Source: G963664585 sp963664585 (GTDB lineage: Bacteria > Bacillota > Clostridia > Oscillospirales > Ruminococcaceae). Taken from it: a stretch of DNA of 64,000 nucleotides. The stretch is taken from contig CAXXEO010000016.1 in the NCBI GenBank assembly GCA_963664585.2, positions 5,318 through 69,317 of the forward strand, read 5' to 3'. Made by a program: the position numbers and the translations under genes. The notes beneath the pieces are model-generated. The model saw only the letters and a list, made by a program, of their open reading frames with translations, was not told the DNA's origin and did no database searches. Of this stretch, positions 7,672 to 16,601 are shown in pieces (the stretch's first letter is position 1; each line of letters opens with the position of its first letter).

Positions 7672-9219
7672 ATGAAAAAAGCACTGTCATTAGCACTTTG
7701 CCTGATTATGCTTGTGGGTGTTGTGAGCGGCTGCTCTGGTTCCGGCGCATCCTCAAGCAGCAAAACCAGCACAGCGGCCAGCGGCTCCAGTGCAGGGGCA
7801 ACCAATTACCAAAAAGACATTGTGATGGGTATCGATTCAAAACACACAACCATTGATCCTCATCAGGCCAGCAATACCCAGCACAATTATATTTGGAGAA
7901 TGGTTTTCGATACGTTGGTTGGGTTCAATAATCAGACCAACAAAGTTGATCCTAAGCTCGCTACGAGCTGGGACGTCAAAGATGCGACAACATATACATT
8001 CCATCTGGTAAAGAACGCCGTCTTCCATAACGGAGTACCGGTCAAGGCCTCTGACGTCGTCTTTACCTTTAAGCGTGCAGTGGGAACAATTTCATCGTCA
8101 CAGATGGCCTCTCAGATTAAAAGCATTGTTGCAGATGATGATTATACTGTAACCATGGTACTCAACTCTGCTAACGTGGACTGGTTGTATATGATGACAC
8201 TGCCAACCGCTGTCGTCATGTCCGAAAAGGCTTGCACCGATGATAAAGTCAATGGACCTGGTGTTGGTTCCGGTCCGTGGAAGCTCGACTCTTACCAGTT
8301 CGGCGATTTCACCAAGTTGGTGCGTAACGACAAATACTGGGGCACAAAGGCCAAGGCTGAAACATTTAAGTTTCGATATATCCCTGAGAAATCTGCTCGT
8401 TTAATTGCGCTGCAGAATGGCGAAATTCAGATCTGTCAGGATCCGGATCCGCTGGAACTGAAATTCATAAAAGATGACCCCAAACTGGAAGTGCAGGAAT
8501 ATAAAGGCGGTTCTCTGACATACTTCGCCTTTAATACCAAGAAAGAACCGGCCAGCAAGCTGGCACTGCGCCAGGCAGTCGCCAGTGCGATCGATATTGA
8601 CAGCATTATCAAAGTTGCGGTCAACGGCAATGCTGTAAAGGCAACATCCTTCTGGGGCTGGAGCGAGTACGGTTACTTCAACGTAGGTGCTTATGAGTAT
8701 AACAAGGAAACAGCGAAAAAGTATCTGGCACAGGCTTATCCCAATGGCGGTGCGACCCTTGAAGTCTGGGTCAACGGCTCTGAGCGTAAAACGGCTGCTG
8801 AACTAATTCAGGCGCAGCTCAAAGAAGTAGGCATTGCGCTTACCATTAAAGAGCTTGACAGTGCAGGCCTTAGCACTGGTACGACTGACGGTAATCATCA
8901 GTCCTGCATTTATGGCATGGGTTTCAATATATTCGGTGATGACGCACGCCGTATCCTTCAACCGGGCAGTGCGGTCAATAAAGCACATTATGACAATAAA
9001 AAAGTAATGGAGCTGTTGGATCTGGCCGTGAAAGAGACAGACGATACAAAGCGTAAGGACGACTATAAGCAAATCCAGACGATCATCCATGATGAAGTTC
9101 CTTATATTCCGCTGTATTTCAGCAATGGCTACTTTGGCGTGAAGAAAGGTACCGGCGGCATCGACTATTATCCCACATCGCACCATGACCTTTCCAACGT
9201 CTATATCGCTATAAAGTAA
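7672..9219 (+). CDS. dppA: Peptide ABC transporter substrate-binding lipoprotein (family 5)
   Basis: 515 residues from ATG 7672, seven bases after AGGAGG (7659-7664); the upstream ATGs lie too close to or before that site. The N-terminus is a lipoprotein signal (KKALSLALCLIMLVG, lipobox VVSGC), followed by a Ser/Ala/Gly-rich linker. The mature part is a family 5 binding protein: DIVMGIDSKHTTIDPHQASN, then LATSWDVKDATTYTFHL and NGVPVKASDVVFTFKRAV, and VPYIPLYFSNGYFGVKK near the end. It captures oligopeptides or similar ligands outside the membrane for DppBCDF. Ligand specificity cannot be read from the sequence. Confidence 0.9.
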   Translation: MKKALSLALCLIMLVGVVSGCSGSGASSSSKTSTAASGSSAGATNYQKDIVMGIDSKHTTIDPHQASNTQHNYIWRMVFDTLVGFNNQTNKVDPKLATSWDVKDATTYTFHLVKNAVFHNGVPVKASDVVFTFKRAVGTISSSQMASQIKSIVADDDYTVTMVLNSANVDWLYMMTLPTAVVMSEKACTDDKVNGPGVGSGPWKLDSYQFGDFTKLVRNDKYWGTKAKAETFKFRYIPEKSARLIALQNGEIQICQDPDPLELKFIKDDPKLEVQEYKGGSLTYFAFNTKKEPASKLALRQAVASAIDIDSIIKVAVNGNAVKATSFWGWSEYGYFNVGAYEYNKETAKKYLAQAYPNGGATLEVWVNGSERKTAAELIQAQLKEVGIALTIKELDSAGLSTGTTDGNHQSCIYGMGFNIFGDDARRILQPGSAVNKAHYDNKKVMELLDLAVKETDDTKRKDDYKQIQTIIHDEVPYIPLYFSNGYFGVKKGTGGIDYYPTSHHDLSNVYIAIK

Positions 9220-9256
9220 TTTATTTTTGATCTTAGTTTGTTAGAATAATGATTGC

Positions 9257-9299
9257 TACTGGCGCGGCACCGTGCTTTTTGTCCGTTGCCACGCCAGTA
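9257..9299 (+). promoter_or_regulatory. Hairpin between dppA and dppB
   Basis: TACTGGCGCGGCA at 9257-9269 pairs with TGCCACGCCAGTA at 9287-9299 (one G-T pair). It has no terminal T-run. Such hairpins after a binding-protein gene usually protect its mRNA or reduce read-through, so that the lipoprotein is made in excess over the membrane parts. Confidence 0.55.
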
Positions 9300-9409
9300 C
9301 TTTGAATATGTGAAAATATTCAATGGCAGCCGAAGAGTTCGCAAGCTCCGATTTAAGTTGGAATGCTTATCACTTACTTGATGCTATTTTTCCAATAGGA
9401 GGAATCTAT

Positions 9410-10348
9410 CTGTATCGTTATATCATTAAGAGGATTTTTTTAATGATCCCCGTTATAATCGGGGTTTCATTTTTAATCTATTTTATTCTGGATCTGGCAC
9501 CCGGCGACGCTGTCGGCCTTTTAGCTCCCGAGGGCGCCACTGCTGAACAACGTGCGCAAATCAAGCACGACATGGGACTGGATCAGCCGGTGTACATACG
9601 CTATGCTAAATATATGCAGGGCATGGTGAAAGGTGACTTGGGCATGTCCTATGTAACAAAGAGGGACGTTTTTAAAAGCTACATGGAAAAACTGCCTGCC
9701 ACTTTAAAGCTGGGCTCTACTGCGATTATTATTTCTATTGTAATTTCGATCCCTCTAGGAATTTATTCCGCAACGCATCAGGGCACATGGAAGGATAATC
9801 TAAGCATGATATTTGCCCTTTGGGGACTTTCAATGCCCCATTTTTGGCTGGGGTTATTATTGATTATTGTTTTTTCGTTAAACTTGGGATGGTTGCCCTC
9901 CGGCGGCGCGTCCGGACCGCTGAGCATCATTCTGCCTGCGACCACGATTGGTCTGGGCCTGGTGGCGACGTTGACAAGAACGACCCGCTCATCCATGTTG
10001 GATGTGATCCGGCAGGATTATCTGCGAACTGCCCGTGCGAAAGGAGTCACGGAGAAAAAGGTCATCACAAAGCATGCTTTGAAGAACGCGTTGATTCCGA
10101 TCATTACGATCATCGGAACCCAGTTGGCCGGTGTACTCGGCGGCTCTGTTCTGACCGAAACCGTATTTGCCTGGCCGGGGATTGGGCGTCTCATTATTGA
10201 CTCACTGAATTCCAGAGACACGCCGATGGTGACGGGCAGCCTCATCCTGACGACGGTTACGCTCAGTTTTGTGCTGCTTGCCGTTGATCTGCTTTATGCG
10301 GTGGTTGACCCTCGAATTAAGGCACAATATTCGAAGAAAAGGGGGTAA
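9410..10348 (+). CDS. dppB: Peptide ABC transporter permease, DppB type
   Basis: 312 residues from a probable CTG start at 9410, six bases after a perfect AGGAGG (9398-9403). The in-frame start at 9323 would add 29 residues without homology and with no ribosome binding site. The protein begins LYRYIIKRIFLMIPVIIGVS and has six membrane segments plus the periplasmic loop with APGDAVGLLAPEGATAEQ typical of DppB. The EAA loop near residues 205-235 (RTARAKGVTEKKVITKHALK) contacts the ATPases. dppC follows six bases later. Confidence 0.88.
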   Translation: MYRYIIKRIFLMIPVIIGVSFLIYFILDLAPGDAVGLLAPEGATAEQRAQIKHDMGLDQPVYIRYAKYMQGMVKGDLGMSYVTKRDVFKSYMEKLPATLKLGSTAIIISIVISIPLGIYSATHQGTWKDNLSMIFALWGLSMPHFWLGLLLIIVFSLNLGWLPSGGASGPLSIILPATTIGLGLVATLTRTTRSSMLDVIRQDYLRTARAKGVTEKKVITKHALKNALIPIITIIGTQLAGVLGGSVLTETVFAWPGIGRLIIDSLNSRDTPMVTGSLILTTVTLSFVLLAVDLLYAVVDPRIKAQYSKKRG

Positions 10349-10354
10349 AATGCA

Positions 10355-11251
10355 GTGAGCAATACAAAAACAGAACAAACCACTGAAAAACAGGTTAAAA
10401 AAGAGCGCAGTCAGGGCAGCGAAGTCTGGCACAGACTCAAAAAGAATAAAGGCGCGATGATCGGCCTGATCATCATTATTATACTTGGTCTCATCGCTAT
10501 CACTTCAGATCTTTTCCTTGATTATGACACGCAGGTGATTGGCCAAAACCTGGCTGACAGGTTACAGTCTCCCAATTCCACACACATCATGGGAACGGAC
10601 GAGCTGGGGCGCGATATTTTCTATCGAATCCTCTATGGATCGCGTTACTCGCTTTCTGTGGGTATTGTGGCTGTGGCCATCGCCTTGGTGGGCGGTGTTG
10701 CGCTTGGTGCGATCGCCGGCTATTTCGGCGGCCTTACGGAAGAAATCATTATGAGAAGTACGGACATCTTAAGCTCGGTGCCCAATATACTGATGGCAAT
10801 CGTCGTCGTCGCGGCCTTGGGACAAAGCATGCTCAACCTGATGATCGCGGTTGGAATCACCACGATCCCCCAGTTTGTGCGCGTTACCCGTGCTGCCGTG
10901 CTGACTGTGCGCAATCAGGAATATATCGAGGCATCCAGGGCGATTGGTCTTCGCAATGCCAAGATCATATTCTTTCATATTTTGCCCAACTGTCTGTCCC
11001 CGATTATCGTAACGACTACATTGAGAATTGCGCAGGCTATTATCTCTGCTTCCGCCCTGAGCTTTTTGGGCTTAGGTGTGCCCGCACCGAATCCCGAATG
11101 GGGCAGCATGCTATCAGCCGGCCGGAAGTTTATCCGGGGTTACTCTTATATGACCTTGTTCCCTGGCATCGCAATTATGATTACGGTGCTATCTTTAAAC
11201 CTTTTTGGCGACGGGCTGCGCGACGCCCTTGACCCAAGACTCAAGAAATAG
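10355..11251 (+). CDS. dppC: Peptide ABC transporter permease, DppC type
   Basis: 298 residues, GTG start after AGGGGGT. A charged cytosolic N-terminus (KTEQTTEKQVKKERSQ) precedes six membrane segments. The hallmark HIMGTDELGRDIFYRILYGS follows the first segment, and the EAA loop is YIEASRAIGLRNAKIIFFHI. The C-terminus ends GDGLRDALDPRLKK, normal for DppC. It pairs with DppB to form the channel. Confidence 0.92.
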   Translation: MSNTKTEQTTEKQVKKERSQGSEVWHRLKKNKGAMIGLIIIIILGLIAITSDLFLDYDTQVIGQNLADRLQSPNSTHIMGTDELGRDIFYRILYGSRYSLSVGIVAVAIALVGGVALGAIAGYFGGLTEEIIMRSTDILSSVPNILMAIVVVAALGQSMLNLMIAVGITTIPQFVRVTRAAVLTVRNQEYIEASRAIGLRNAKIIFFHILPNCLSPIIVTTTLRIAQAIISASALSFLGLGVPAPNPEWGSMLSAGRKFIRGYSYMTLFPGIAIMITVLSLNLFGDGLRDALDPRLKK

Positions 11252-11259
11252 GGGGCGTC

Positions 11260-12270
11260 ATGATGAATAACGAAGAATTAGTATTAAATATTGAAAATCT
11301 TACTGTCTATTACGAATTGGAAGATGAGACCGTAAAGGCAGTCAATGATCTAAGCCTGTCATTAGCTAGCGGAAAGACACTGGGATTGGTCGGCGAGACC
11401 GGAGCCGGTAAGACAACGACCGCGCTTGCGGTTCTTCGTCTGGTACCGGATCCCCCGGGAGTCTTTAAAAGCGGAAAGATAACCGTCTGCGGTAATGATG
11501 TCATGTCCCTTTCTGCTCAAAAACTTGAGGAGATGCGTGGCAAGGATGTCTCGATGATCTTTCAGGATCCGATGACCAGTCTGAATCCTGTTTTCACGGT
11601 TGGAGAACAGATTGCCGAAAGTATTGAGATACATGAGCACATGGGCAAAACCGAGGCCTACCAGAAGGCGCTTGATATGCTGGAGCTTGTGGGAATCCCA
11701 CGTACCCGTGGCGGCGACTATCCCCACCAATTTTCTGGCGGCATGAAACAGCGCGTTGTCATCGCAATCGCTCTCGCCTGCAACCCCAAGCTGCTGATCG
11801 CCGATGAGCCTACCACTGCTTTGGACGTCACGATCCAGGCGCAGGTTCTTGATATGATGAAAGAACTCAAGACGAAGTATGGCACCGCCATGGTTTTAAT
11901 TACCCATGATCTTGGCATTGTAGCCGAAGTATGTGATGAAATAGCAGTCATGTACGGGGGCAGGATTGTGGAACAGGGCACTTTGGACGATGTGTTTAAT
12001 CACACGCGTCATCCTTATACAGAAGGACTGTTTAACTCGCTGCCGAATGTAAATGACAGAAAGAACGAACTTCAGCCGATTCCCGGACTTATGCCGGACC
12101 CTACGAATCTCCCGAATGGTTGCGCATTTGCCCCAAGGTGTTCTTATGCCACCGACGCTTGTACGGAAACCTTGCCGACGCTGACTGCCTTTGGTGGAAC
12201 CCATAAGGCTGCTTGTGTGGCCTATCATACTCCAGGTTTCCAGATAAAGAGGGGGCAAAAAAATGGCTGA
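11260..12270 (+). CDS. dppD: Peptide ABC transporter ATPase, DppD type
   Basis: 336 residues, ATG after AGGGGGC. Walker A GETGAGKTTTA near residue 45, Q-loop IFQDPMTSLNPVF, signature FSGGMKQR, Walker B LLIADEPTTALD and H-loop ITHDLG are all intact. The C-terminal oligopeptide extension carries FAPRCSYATDAC, with the cysteines that often hold an Fe-S cluster in DppD/DppF proteins. It overlaps dppF by eight bases. Confidence 0.92.
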   Translation: MMNNEELVLNIENLTVYYELEDETVKAVNDLSLSLASGKTLGLVGETGAGKTTTALAVLRLVPDPPGVFKSGKITVCGNDVMSLSAQKLEEMRGKDVSMIFQDPMTSLNPVFTVGEQIAESIEIHEHMGKTEAYQKALDMLELVGIPRTRGGDYPHQFSGGMKQRVVIAIALACNPKLLIADEPTTALDVTIQAQVLDMMKELKTKYGTAMVLITHDLGIVAEVCDEIAVMYGGRIVEQGTLDDVFNHTRHPYTEGLFNSLPNVNDRKNELQPIPGLMPDPTNLPNGCAFAPRCSYATDACTETLPTLTAFGGTHKAACVAYHTPGFQIKRGQKNG

Positions 12271-13231
12271 TAACATTCTTGAGGTTAAAAATCTAACCAA
12301 ATATTTTAAAACACCGCAGGGAATGCTTCATGCGGTCGATGGGGTAAATTTCACCATTGAAAGAGGGAAAACTCTCGGTATCGTTGGAGAATCAGGTTGT
12401 GGTAAATCAACCACAGGCCGTGCGATTCTGCGCTTGCTTGAGCCTACCGCCGGAGAAGTGTTTTTTGAGGGCACTGACATAACCAAACTGAATGATAGAG
12501 AAATGCGCAAAAGACGCAAAGATATGCAAATCATTTTCCAAGATCCATTCTCTTCTCTTGACCCCAGAAAAACGATCAACCAGACCATCTCAGAACCGAT
12601 TATCACCAATAAGCTGATGACTGATAAAACACAGATCAGCAAAAGAGTACATGAGGTTATGGAAACAGTCGGACTCGCGGACAGGCTGATCAATACCTAT
12701 CCTCATGAGCTGGATGGAGGCCGTCGGCAGCGTATCGGGATTGCGCGTGCTCTTGCGATGGAACCAAAGTTTATCGTATGCGACGAGCCTGTTTCGGCGC
12801 TTGATGTTTCTATTCAGGCACAGATACTCAATCTGCTCAAAAAGCTGCAGAGCCAAATGGGATTGACATACATATTTATTACACATAATTTGTCTGTAGT
12901 AAATTATTTTTCAGATGATATTGCCGTCATGTATTTAGGTCAATTGGTTGAAAAGGCCTCTGCTGAAGAGCTTTTCGCCAATCCGTCTCACCCCTATACA
13001 GAGGCTTTGTTGTCTGCTATCCCAATCCCCGAAGTCGGCGGACCAAAAAGGGAGCGAATACTTCTCAAAGGCGAAATTTCGTCACCTGTGAATCTGCCGG
13101 ATGAATGCAGATTTGCAAAGCGTTGTATGTATGCCAGCGCCGAATGCAGGGAGAAGAGTCCCGAGCTGAGAGAGTTGAAAAAAGGACATTTTGTTGCTTG
13201 CTGCAAAGCAGAACAATTTTTCCGTGGATAA
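12263..13231 (+). CDS. dppF: Peptide ABC transporter ATPase, DppF type
   Basis: 322 residues, ATG in AGAGGGGGCAAAAAA context. Walker A GESGCGKSTTGR, Q-loop IFQDPFSSLDPR, Walker B FIVCDEPVSALD and H-loop ITHNLS are canonical. The signature reads LDGGRRQRIGIARAL in place of LSGGQ; the Ser to Asp change is a known variant in some Dpp/Opp F subunits, so the site probably still works. The C-terminus has FAKRCMYASAEC. It is the last gene of the transporter operon and is followed by a terminator. Confidence 0.9.
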   Translation: MADNILEVKNLTKYFKTPQGMLHAVDGVNFTIERGKTLGIVGESGCGKSTTGRAILRLLEPTAGEVFFEGTDITKLNDREMRKRRKDMQIIFQDPFSSLDPRKTINQTISEPIITNKLMTDKTQISKRVHEVMETVGLADRLINTYPHELDGGRRQRIGIARALAMEPKFIVCDEPVSALDVSIQAQILNLLKKLQSQMGLTYIFITHNLSVVNYFSDDIAVMYLGQLVEKASAEELFANPSHPYTEALLSAIPIPEVGGPKRERILLKGEISSPVNLPDECRFAKRCMYASAECREKSPELRELKKGHFVACCKAEQFFRG

Positions 13232-13326
13232 AAGAGGCTACAAATAAAACTAACAACTTTTAAGTTGCCGCTTATTAGTTTAAGACTACACCGGTAGTTG
13301 ATAAATCTTTTACATTTTTCTAAAGT

Positions 13327-13368
13327 GTCCGTAGACGACGTAAGTTCGCCTACGGACTATTTTTTTTC
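13327..13368 (+). terminator. Terminator of the dpp operon
   Basis: GTCCGTAG at 13327-13334 pairs with CTACGGAC at 13351-13358, followed by TATTTTTTTT. Confidence 0.85.
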
Positions 13369-13475
13369 ATAAGATTTGATCTACAAAAGAAATAAAAGCA
13401 GCAGCTTTTCTGACAATGTTATTAATCCAACGACTATAATAGCTTCAGCGCTTAAAGCAGTATTGTGTTTCTGCT

Positions 13476-14489
13476 ATGATATGGGGAAAAAATTCAAGCG
13501 GAAAAACGATTATGCTTAGAGCGGACATCGACGCATTGCCCATTCAGGAGCAGGTTGAAAGCGAATATAAGTCTGTCAATCACGGCGTCATGCACGCATG
13601 TGGCCATGATATGCACACTGCTTCTCTGTTGGGAGCCGCGAAAATCCTATTTGAGTTGAAAGATGAGCTGGAAGGCAATGTTAAGCTCTGCTTTCAACCG
13701 GCGGAAGAAGTAAAAGCCATCGGCGCCAATATATGTGTAAAGGATGGCATATTAGAGAATCCTAAAGTCGATTTTGTGGTAGGCACGCATGTAGACTGTA
13801 TGCTTCCAGCGGGAATGGCCAGTCTTGAACCGGGACCGGTAAGTGCTTATCCGGATGGCTTTCAGATCAAATTTATTGGGAAAGGAGCTCACGGCTCGAA
13901 ACCCTCTGCGGCAAAAGATCCTATTCTGGCGGCTGTGATGGCTTACAATATGATCAATGCCATCAACAAGCAGATTAACGCCATGGAGCCGAATGTGATT
14001 CAGGTTTGTGTATTTCAGGGCGGCGCAACAGCCAATATTATTCCGGACGAATGTGTGATCGGCGGTACTGTACGAACGCTTCACAAGCATAATCGTGATT
14101 TGGTCAAACAGCGCATGGAAGATATAGCTAAACATTTATGTGAAATTTATGACATGAAATATGAATTCAAATATGAAGGCGCTACATTACCTGTTGTTAA
14201 TGAACCCAAGTATGTCGAATCGGCCAAAAAAAGCTGTGCTGCGGCATTACCTCTTGGCTTCTGCGAAAAGGTTTTGGATAAAACGGGCGGAGAGGATTTC
14301 AGCTATTTTACCGAGCATCTACCCAGTCTCTATTTTCGAATCGGTGCCAATAATGGTGAGCCATCCACAATGATGCCGGCACACAATGCTTTCTTTAATC
14401 CTGATGAGGGAGCTTTGACAAAAGCTGCAGCAATCTATGCCTCTGTCGCGCATGATTATCTGGCTGGCAAATTTGAAAATCAACTTTAG
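13476..14489 (+). CDS. M20D-family amidohydrolase lacking its N-terminus
   Basis: 337 residues against about 390 in the family. The metal and catalytic motifs are present: LRADIDALPIQE near residue 14, HACGHDMHTASLLGAA near 40, FQPAEEVKAIGAN, GKGAHGSKP, and GGEDFSYF near the end. Members deacylate or hydrolyse N-acyl amino acids and small peptide-like amides. About 50 residues that normally precede LRADIDALP are missing. The upstream frame is closed by TAG at 13440 and is not similar to the family, and no ribosome binding site precedes ATG 13476. It may be a 5'-deleted remnant or an inefficiently translated enzyme. Position after dpp suggests it once acted on imported peptides or amides. Confidence 0.75.
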   Translation: MIWGKNSSGKTIMLRADIDALPIQEQVESEYKSVNHGVMHACGHDMHTASLLGAAKILFELKDELEGNVKLCFQPAEEVKAIGANICVKDGILENPKVDFVVGTHVDCMLPAGMASLEPGPVSAYPDGFQIKFIGKGAHGSKPSAAKDPILAAVMAYNMINAINKQINAMEPNVIQVCVFQGGATANIIPDECVIGGTVRTLHKHNRDLVKQRMEDIAKHLCEIYDMKYEFKYEGATLPVVNEPKYVESAKKSCAAALPLGFCEKVLDKTGGEDFSYFTEHLPSLYFRIGANNGEPSTMMPAHNAFFNPDEGALTKAAAIYASVAHDYLAGKFENQL

Positions 14490-14513
14490 ACCAAACGCAT
14501 CATATTAGAAACA

Positions 14514-14619
14514 TATAGTTGATTAACTTGAAAACAAGCTTGTGATTTCTTCCCCCGCTGAAGACGGGGAAAGAAAATGACGTTTTATATATAGCCAGTT
14601 TTTAAGTTAATTGGCTATA
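14514..14619 (+). repeat. Miniature element copy A (TATAG/CTATA ends)
   Basis: 106 bp. The left end TATAGTTGATTAACTTG and the right end, read inversely as TATAGCCAATTAACTTA, form imperfect inverted repeats of about 22 bp. A central hairpin of TTCCCCCGC type, a palindromic ACAAGCTTGT and a second inner TATAGCCA complete the element. Lies between convergent genes. Confidence 0.85.
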
Positions 14620-14653
14620 GAATGTTTTCGCTTATACAGAAGCCAAAAAACAC

Positions 14654-14692
14654 AAAACCGGCCTGTTCAAAAAAGCGAACGAGTCGGTTTTA
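14654..14692. terminator. Bidirectional terminator
   Basis: AAAACCG at 14654-14660 pairs with CGGTTTT at 14685-14691, with an inner GTTC/GAAC stem. A and T runs on both sides let it serve the amidohydrolase (+) and marR (-). Confidence 0.65.
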
Positions 14693-14722
14693 GTTTCGTG
14701 TTGTGAATCAATTCACGGTCAT

Positions 14723-15229
14723 TTAAAGTACTCCGTTTTTATGATCGCTCTCTAATATATTATTTCTGCAGGCTAATACTTTGTAAAAGCTGTTAATCTC
14801 ATCCATTGTACATTCTTTTAAAAGTTCATTGATAATGCGGGTAACCTCGGACCTGTCATAGGCTTTATGTGCACGGCTGATAATCTTTCCGTTTTCTGTG
14901 ATATACAGCCGAACTGTCTTGCCATTGTCGGGAAGCTTTACACGAGAAATATATCCGTTTTTCTCCAGTTTATTGACAAGTTGTGAGACGGTTCCTTTCG
15001 TCCTGTGACAGATCAAGGCAAGTTTGGTAACCGAAATTCCCTCGTTACTTTCTATAATTCCAATGGTATGAACTTCGGCCGTTGTAATGAGCTGACCTGT
15101 ACCGTAATCACGCGAATGTGTATCATGTTCATTGTAAAGCCATAAATGTTTATATACCAGATCGGCCTTTTCATTCAGTTGTTGAAATATATCATCTATC
15201 GAATTAACTGCGTTTCTCGTAATATCCAT
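14723..15229 (-). CDS. MarR-family transcriptional regulator
   Basis: 168 residues from ATG 15229, preceded by CAAGGGGGTAAA; the 13 residues upstream of it in the longer frame are not needed. The winged helix spans about residues 45-115: TTAEVHTIGIIESNEGISVT, LALICHRTKGTVSQLVNKLE as recognition helix region, and the wing KLPDNGKTVRLYIT. Flanking helices form the dimer. A perfect 12-bp inverted repeat covers its own promoter, which points to autoregulation. Other targets are unknown; the neighbouring operon has its own IclR regulator. Confidence 0.88.
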   Translation of the reverse strand: MDITRNAVNSIDDIFQQLNEKADLVYKHLWLYNEHDTHSRDYGTGQLITTAEVHTIGIIESNEGISVTKLALICHRTKGTVSQLVNKLEKNGYISRVKLPDNGKTVRLYITENGKIISRAHKAYDRSEVTRIINELLKECTMDEINSFYKVLACRNNILESDHKNGVL

Positions 15230-15249
15230 TTTACCCCCTTGTATGCGCT

Positions 15250-15286
15250 TTGTTATAATTATACACAATGTGTTTAATTATAACAA
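15250..15286 (-). promoter_or_regulatory. marR promoter with overlapping palindromic operator
   Basis: On the minus strand TTGTTA (15281-15286), a 17-base spacer and TATAAT (15258-15263) form a good sigma-A promoter. The arms TTGTTATAATTA (15250-15261) and TAATTATAACAA (15275-15286) are perfectly inverted and cover both hexamers, as expected for an autorepressing MarR site. Confidence 0.65.
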
Positions 15287-15521
15287 TCCTTGTGATAGAA
15301 GGAAAATTATCTGAGTATACGAAAAAAGTACTGATGTACGTTTAATTAGAGGCTTAGTATGCGCAGCAGAAGATTACGCTAAATGTGACGGCAAGATAAA
15401 AAAGTCAGATCTGGCATGCTAAACTCAACTTTTACGATCCACTTGGTTGCAGTTGGAGTTTTCACATGGACTGTTCTCGTTTCTGCAGGAAACTCTAAAA
15501 AGCAGTAATCAAATCAAATTA

Positions 15522-16478
15522 TTACCTGTTGACCACGTTGACAGCAGTTCCTTTTTGGAACTGTGCCAGATTGTCTATGGCAATATCCAGCAGGCGTTGG
15601 CGGCTTTCTTTTGGTGCCCATGCAATGTGAGGGGTAACGATACAGTTTTTAGCCTTTAAAAGCGGATTGTCCGACCTGATCGGCTCGGCGGAGACAACGT
15701 CCGCCGCGAAATACCCCACCTGACCGCTCTCCAGGCCAGCGGTCATATCCTCTTCGACCACCAGTGGGCCGCGGGAGGTGTTGACCACAATGATGCCCCT
15801 TTTCATCTTTGCGATGCTTTCCTTGTTAATGATGCCCTGTGTTGACGGTAACAATGGACAGTGCAGGGAAATGACGTCAGATTTCACAAGCAGTTCATCG
15901 AGCGAAACATATTCAGCGATCTCGCGTCCACTTTCGCTAGGATATTCATCATAGGCCAGTACCTTCATACCGAACGCTTGGGCAATTATGGCGGTACGCT
16001 GGCCAATGCGACCAAAGCCGATGATACCCATTGTCTTTCCGGCCAACTCGACCAGTGGAAAGTCCCAATAACACCAATCAATGCTGCGGCTCCATCGGCC
16101 CTCGAACACACTGCCGCTGTGGTGCGCAACATGATGGCAGATCTCTAAAAGCAACGCGAAAACATACTGAGAAACGGCAGCGGTGCCATAAGTGGGAATA
16201 TTCGTAACGGCAATGCCGTTTTCCTTGGCAGCTGCTATATCCACGACGTTATACCCGGTGGCCAGTACACCGATGTATCGTATATGAGGGCAGGCCGCCA
16301 GCGTCGCGGCAGTAATCGGTGCTTTATTGATGATCACCGCTTCGGCATCACCAATACGCTCTGCGATTTTATCAGCCGGCGTACGGTCATAGACAGTCAG
16401 CTCCCCCAGAGCTTTAAAGCCTTCCCAGCTGAGATCGCCGGGGTTTTCCGTATAGCCATCAAGTATGACAATTTTCAT
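15522..16478 (-). CDS. D-2-hydroxyacid dehydrogenase (glycerate dehydrogenase/hydroxypyruvate reductase type)
   Basis: 318 residues, ATG after AAAGGAGAA. The NAD-binding motif GIIGFGRIGQRTA lies near residue 152, followed by LAYDEYPS. Catalytic Arg sits in VVNTSRGPLV, Glu in DVVSAEP and His in TPHIAWAPKE. These enzymes reduce 2-keto acids such as hydroxypyruvate to D-2-hydroxyacids with NAD(P)H. Its operon partners, a Gcl-like enzyme and a TIM-barrel isomerase-like protein, suggest hydroxypyruvate or tartronate semialdehyde as substrate. It is the last gene of the operon. Confidence 0.85.
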   Translation of the reverse strand: MKIVILDGYTENPGDLSWEGFKALGELTVYDRTPADKIAERIGDAEAVIINKAPITAATLAACPHIRYIGVLATGYNVVDIAAAKENGIAVTNIPTYGTAAVSQYVFALLLEICHHVAHHSGSVFEGRWSRSIDWCYWDFPLVELAGKTMGIIGFGRIGQRTAIIAQAFGMKVLAYDEYPSESGREIAEYVSLDELLVKSDVISLHCPLLPSTQGIINKESIAKMKRGIIVVNTSRGPLVVEEDMTAGLESGQVGYFAADVVSAEPIRSDNPLLKAKNCIVTPHIAWAPKESRQRLLDIAIDNLAQFQKGTAVNVVNR

Positions 16479-16601
16479 TCCATTTCTCCTTTACAGAAAT
16501 GATAAAGGTTTATGATACATAACCGTTATGAATTTTGCCGCTATTTTTCTGTTCAAATCCTTTTCAATGTATTGCTATACAATTCGGATTTCAAAGCAGT
16601 A

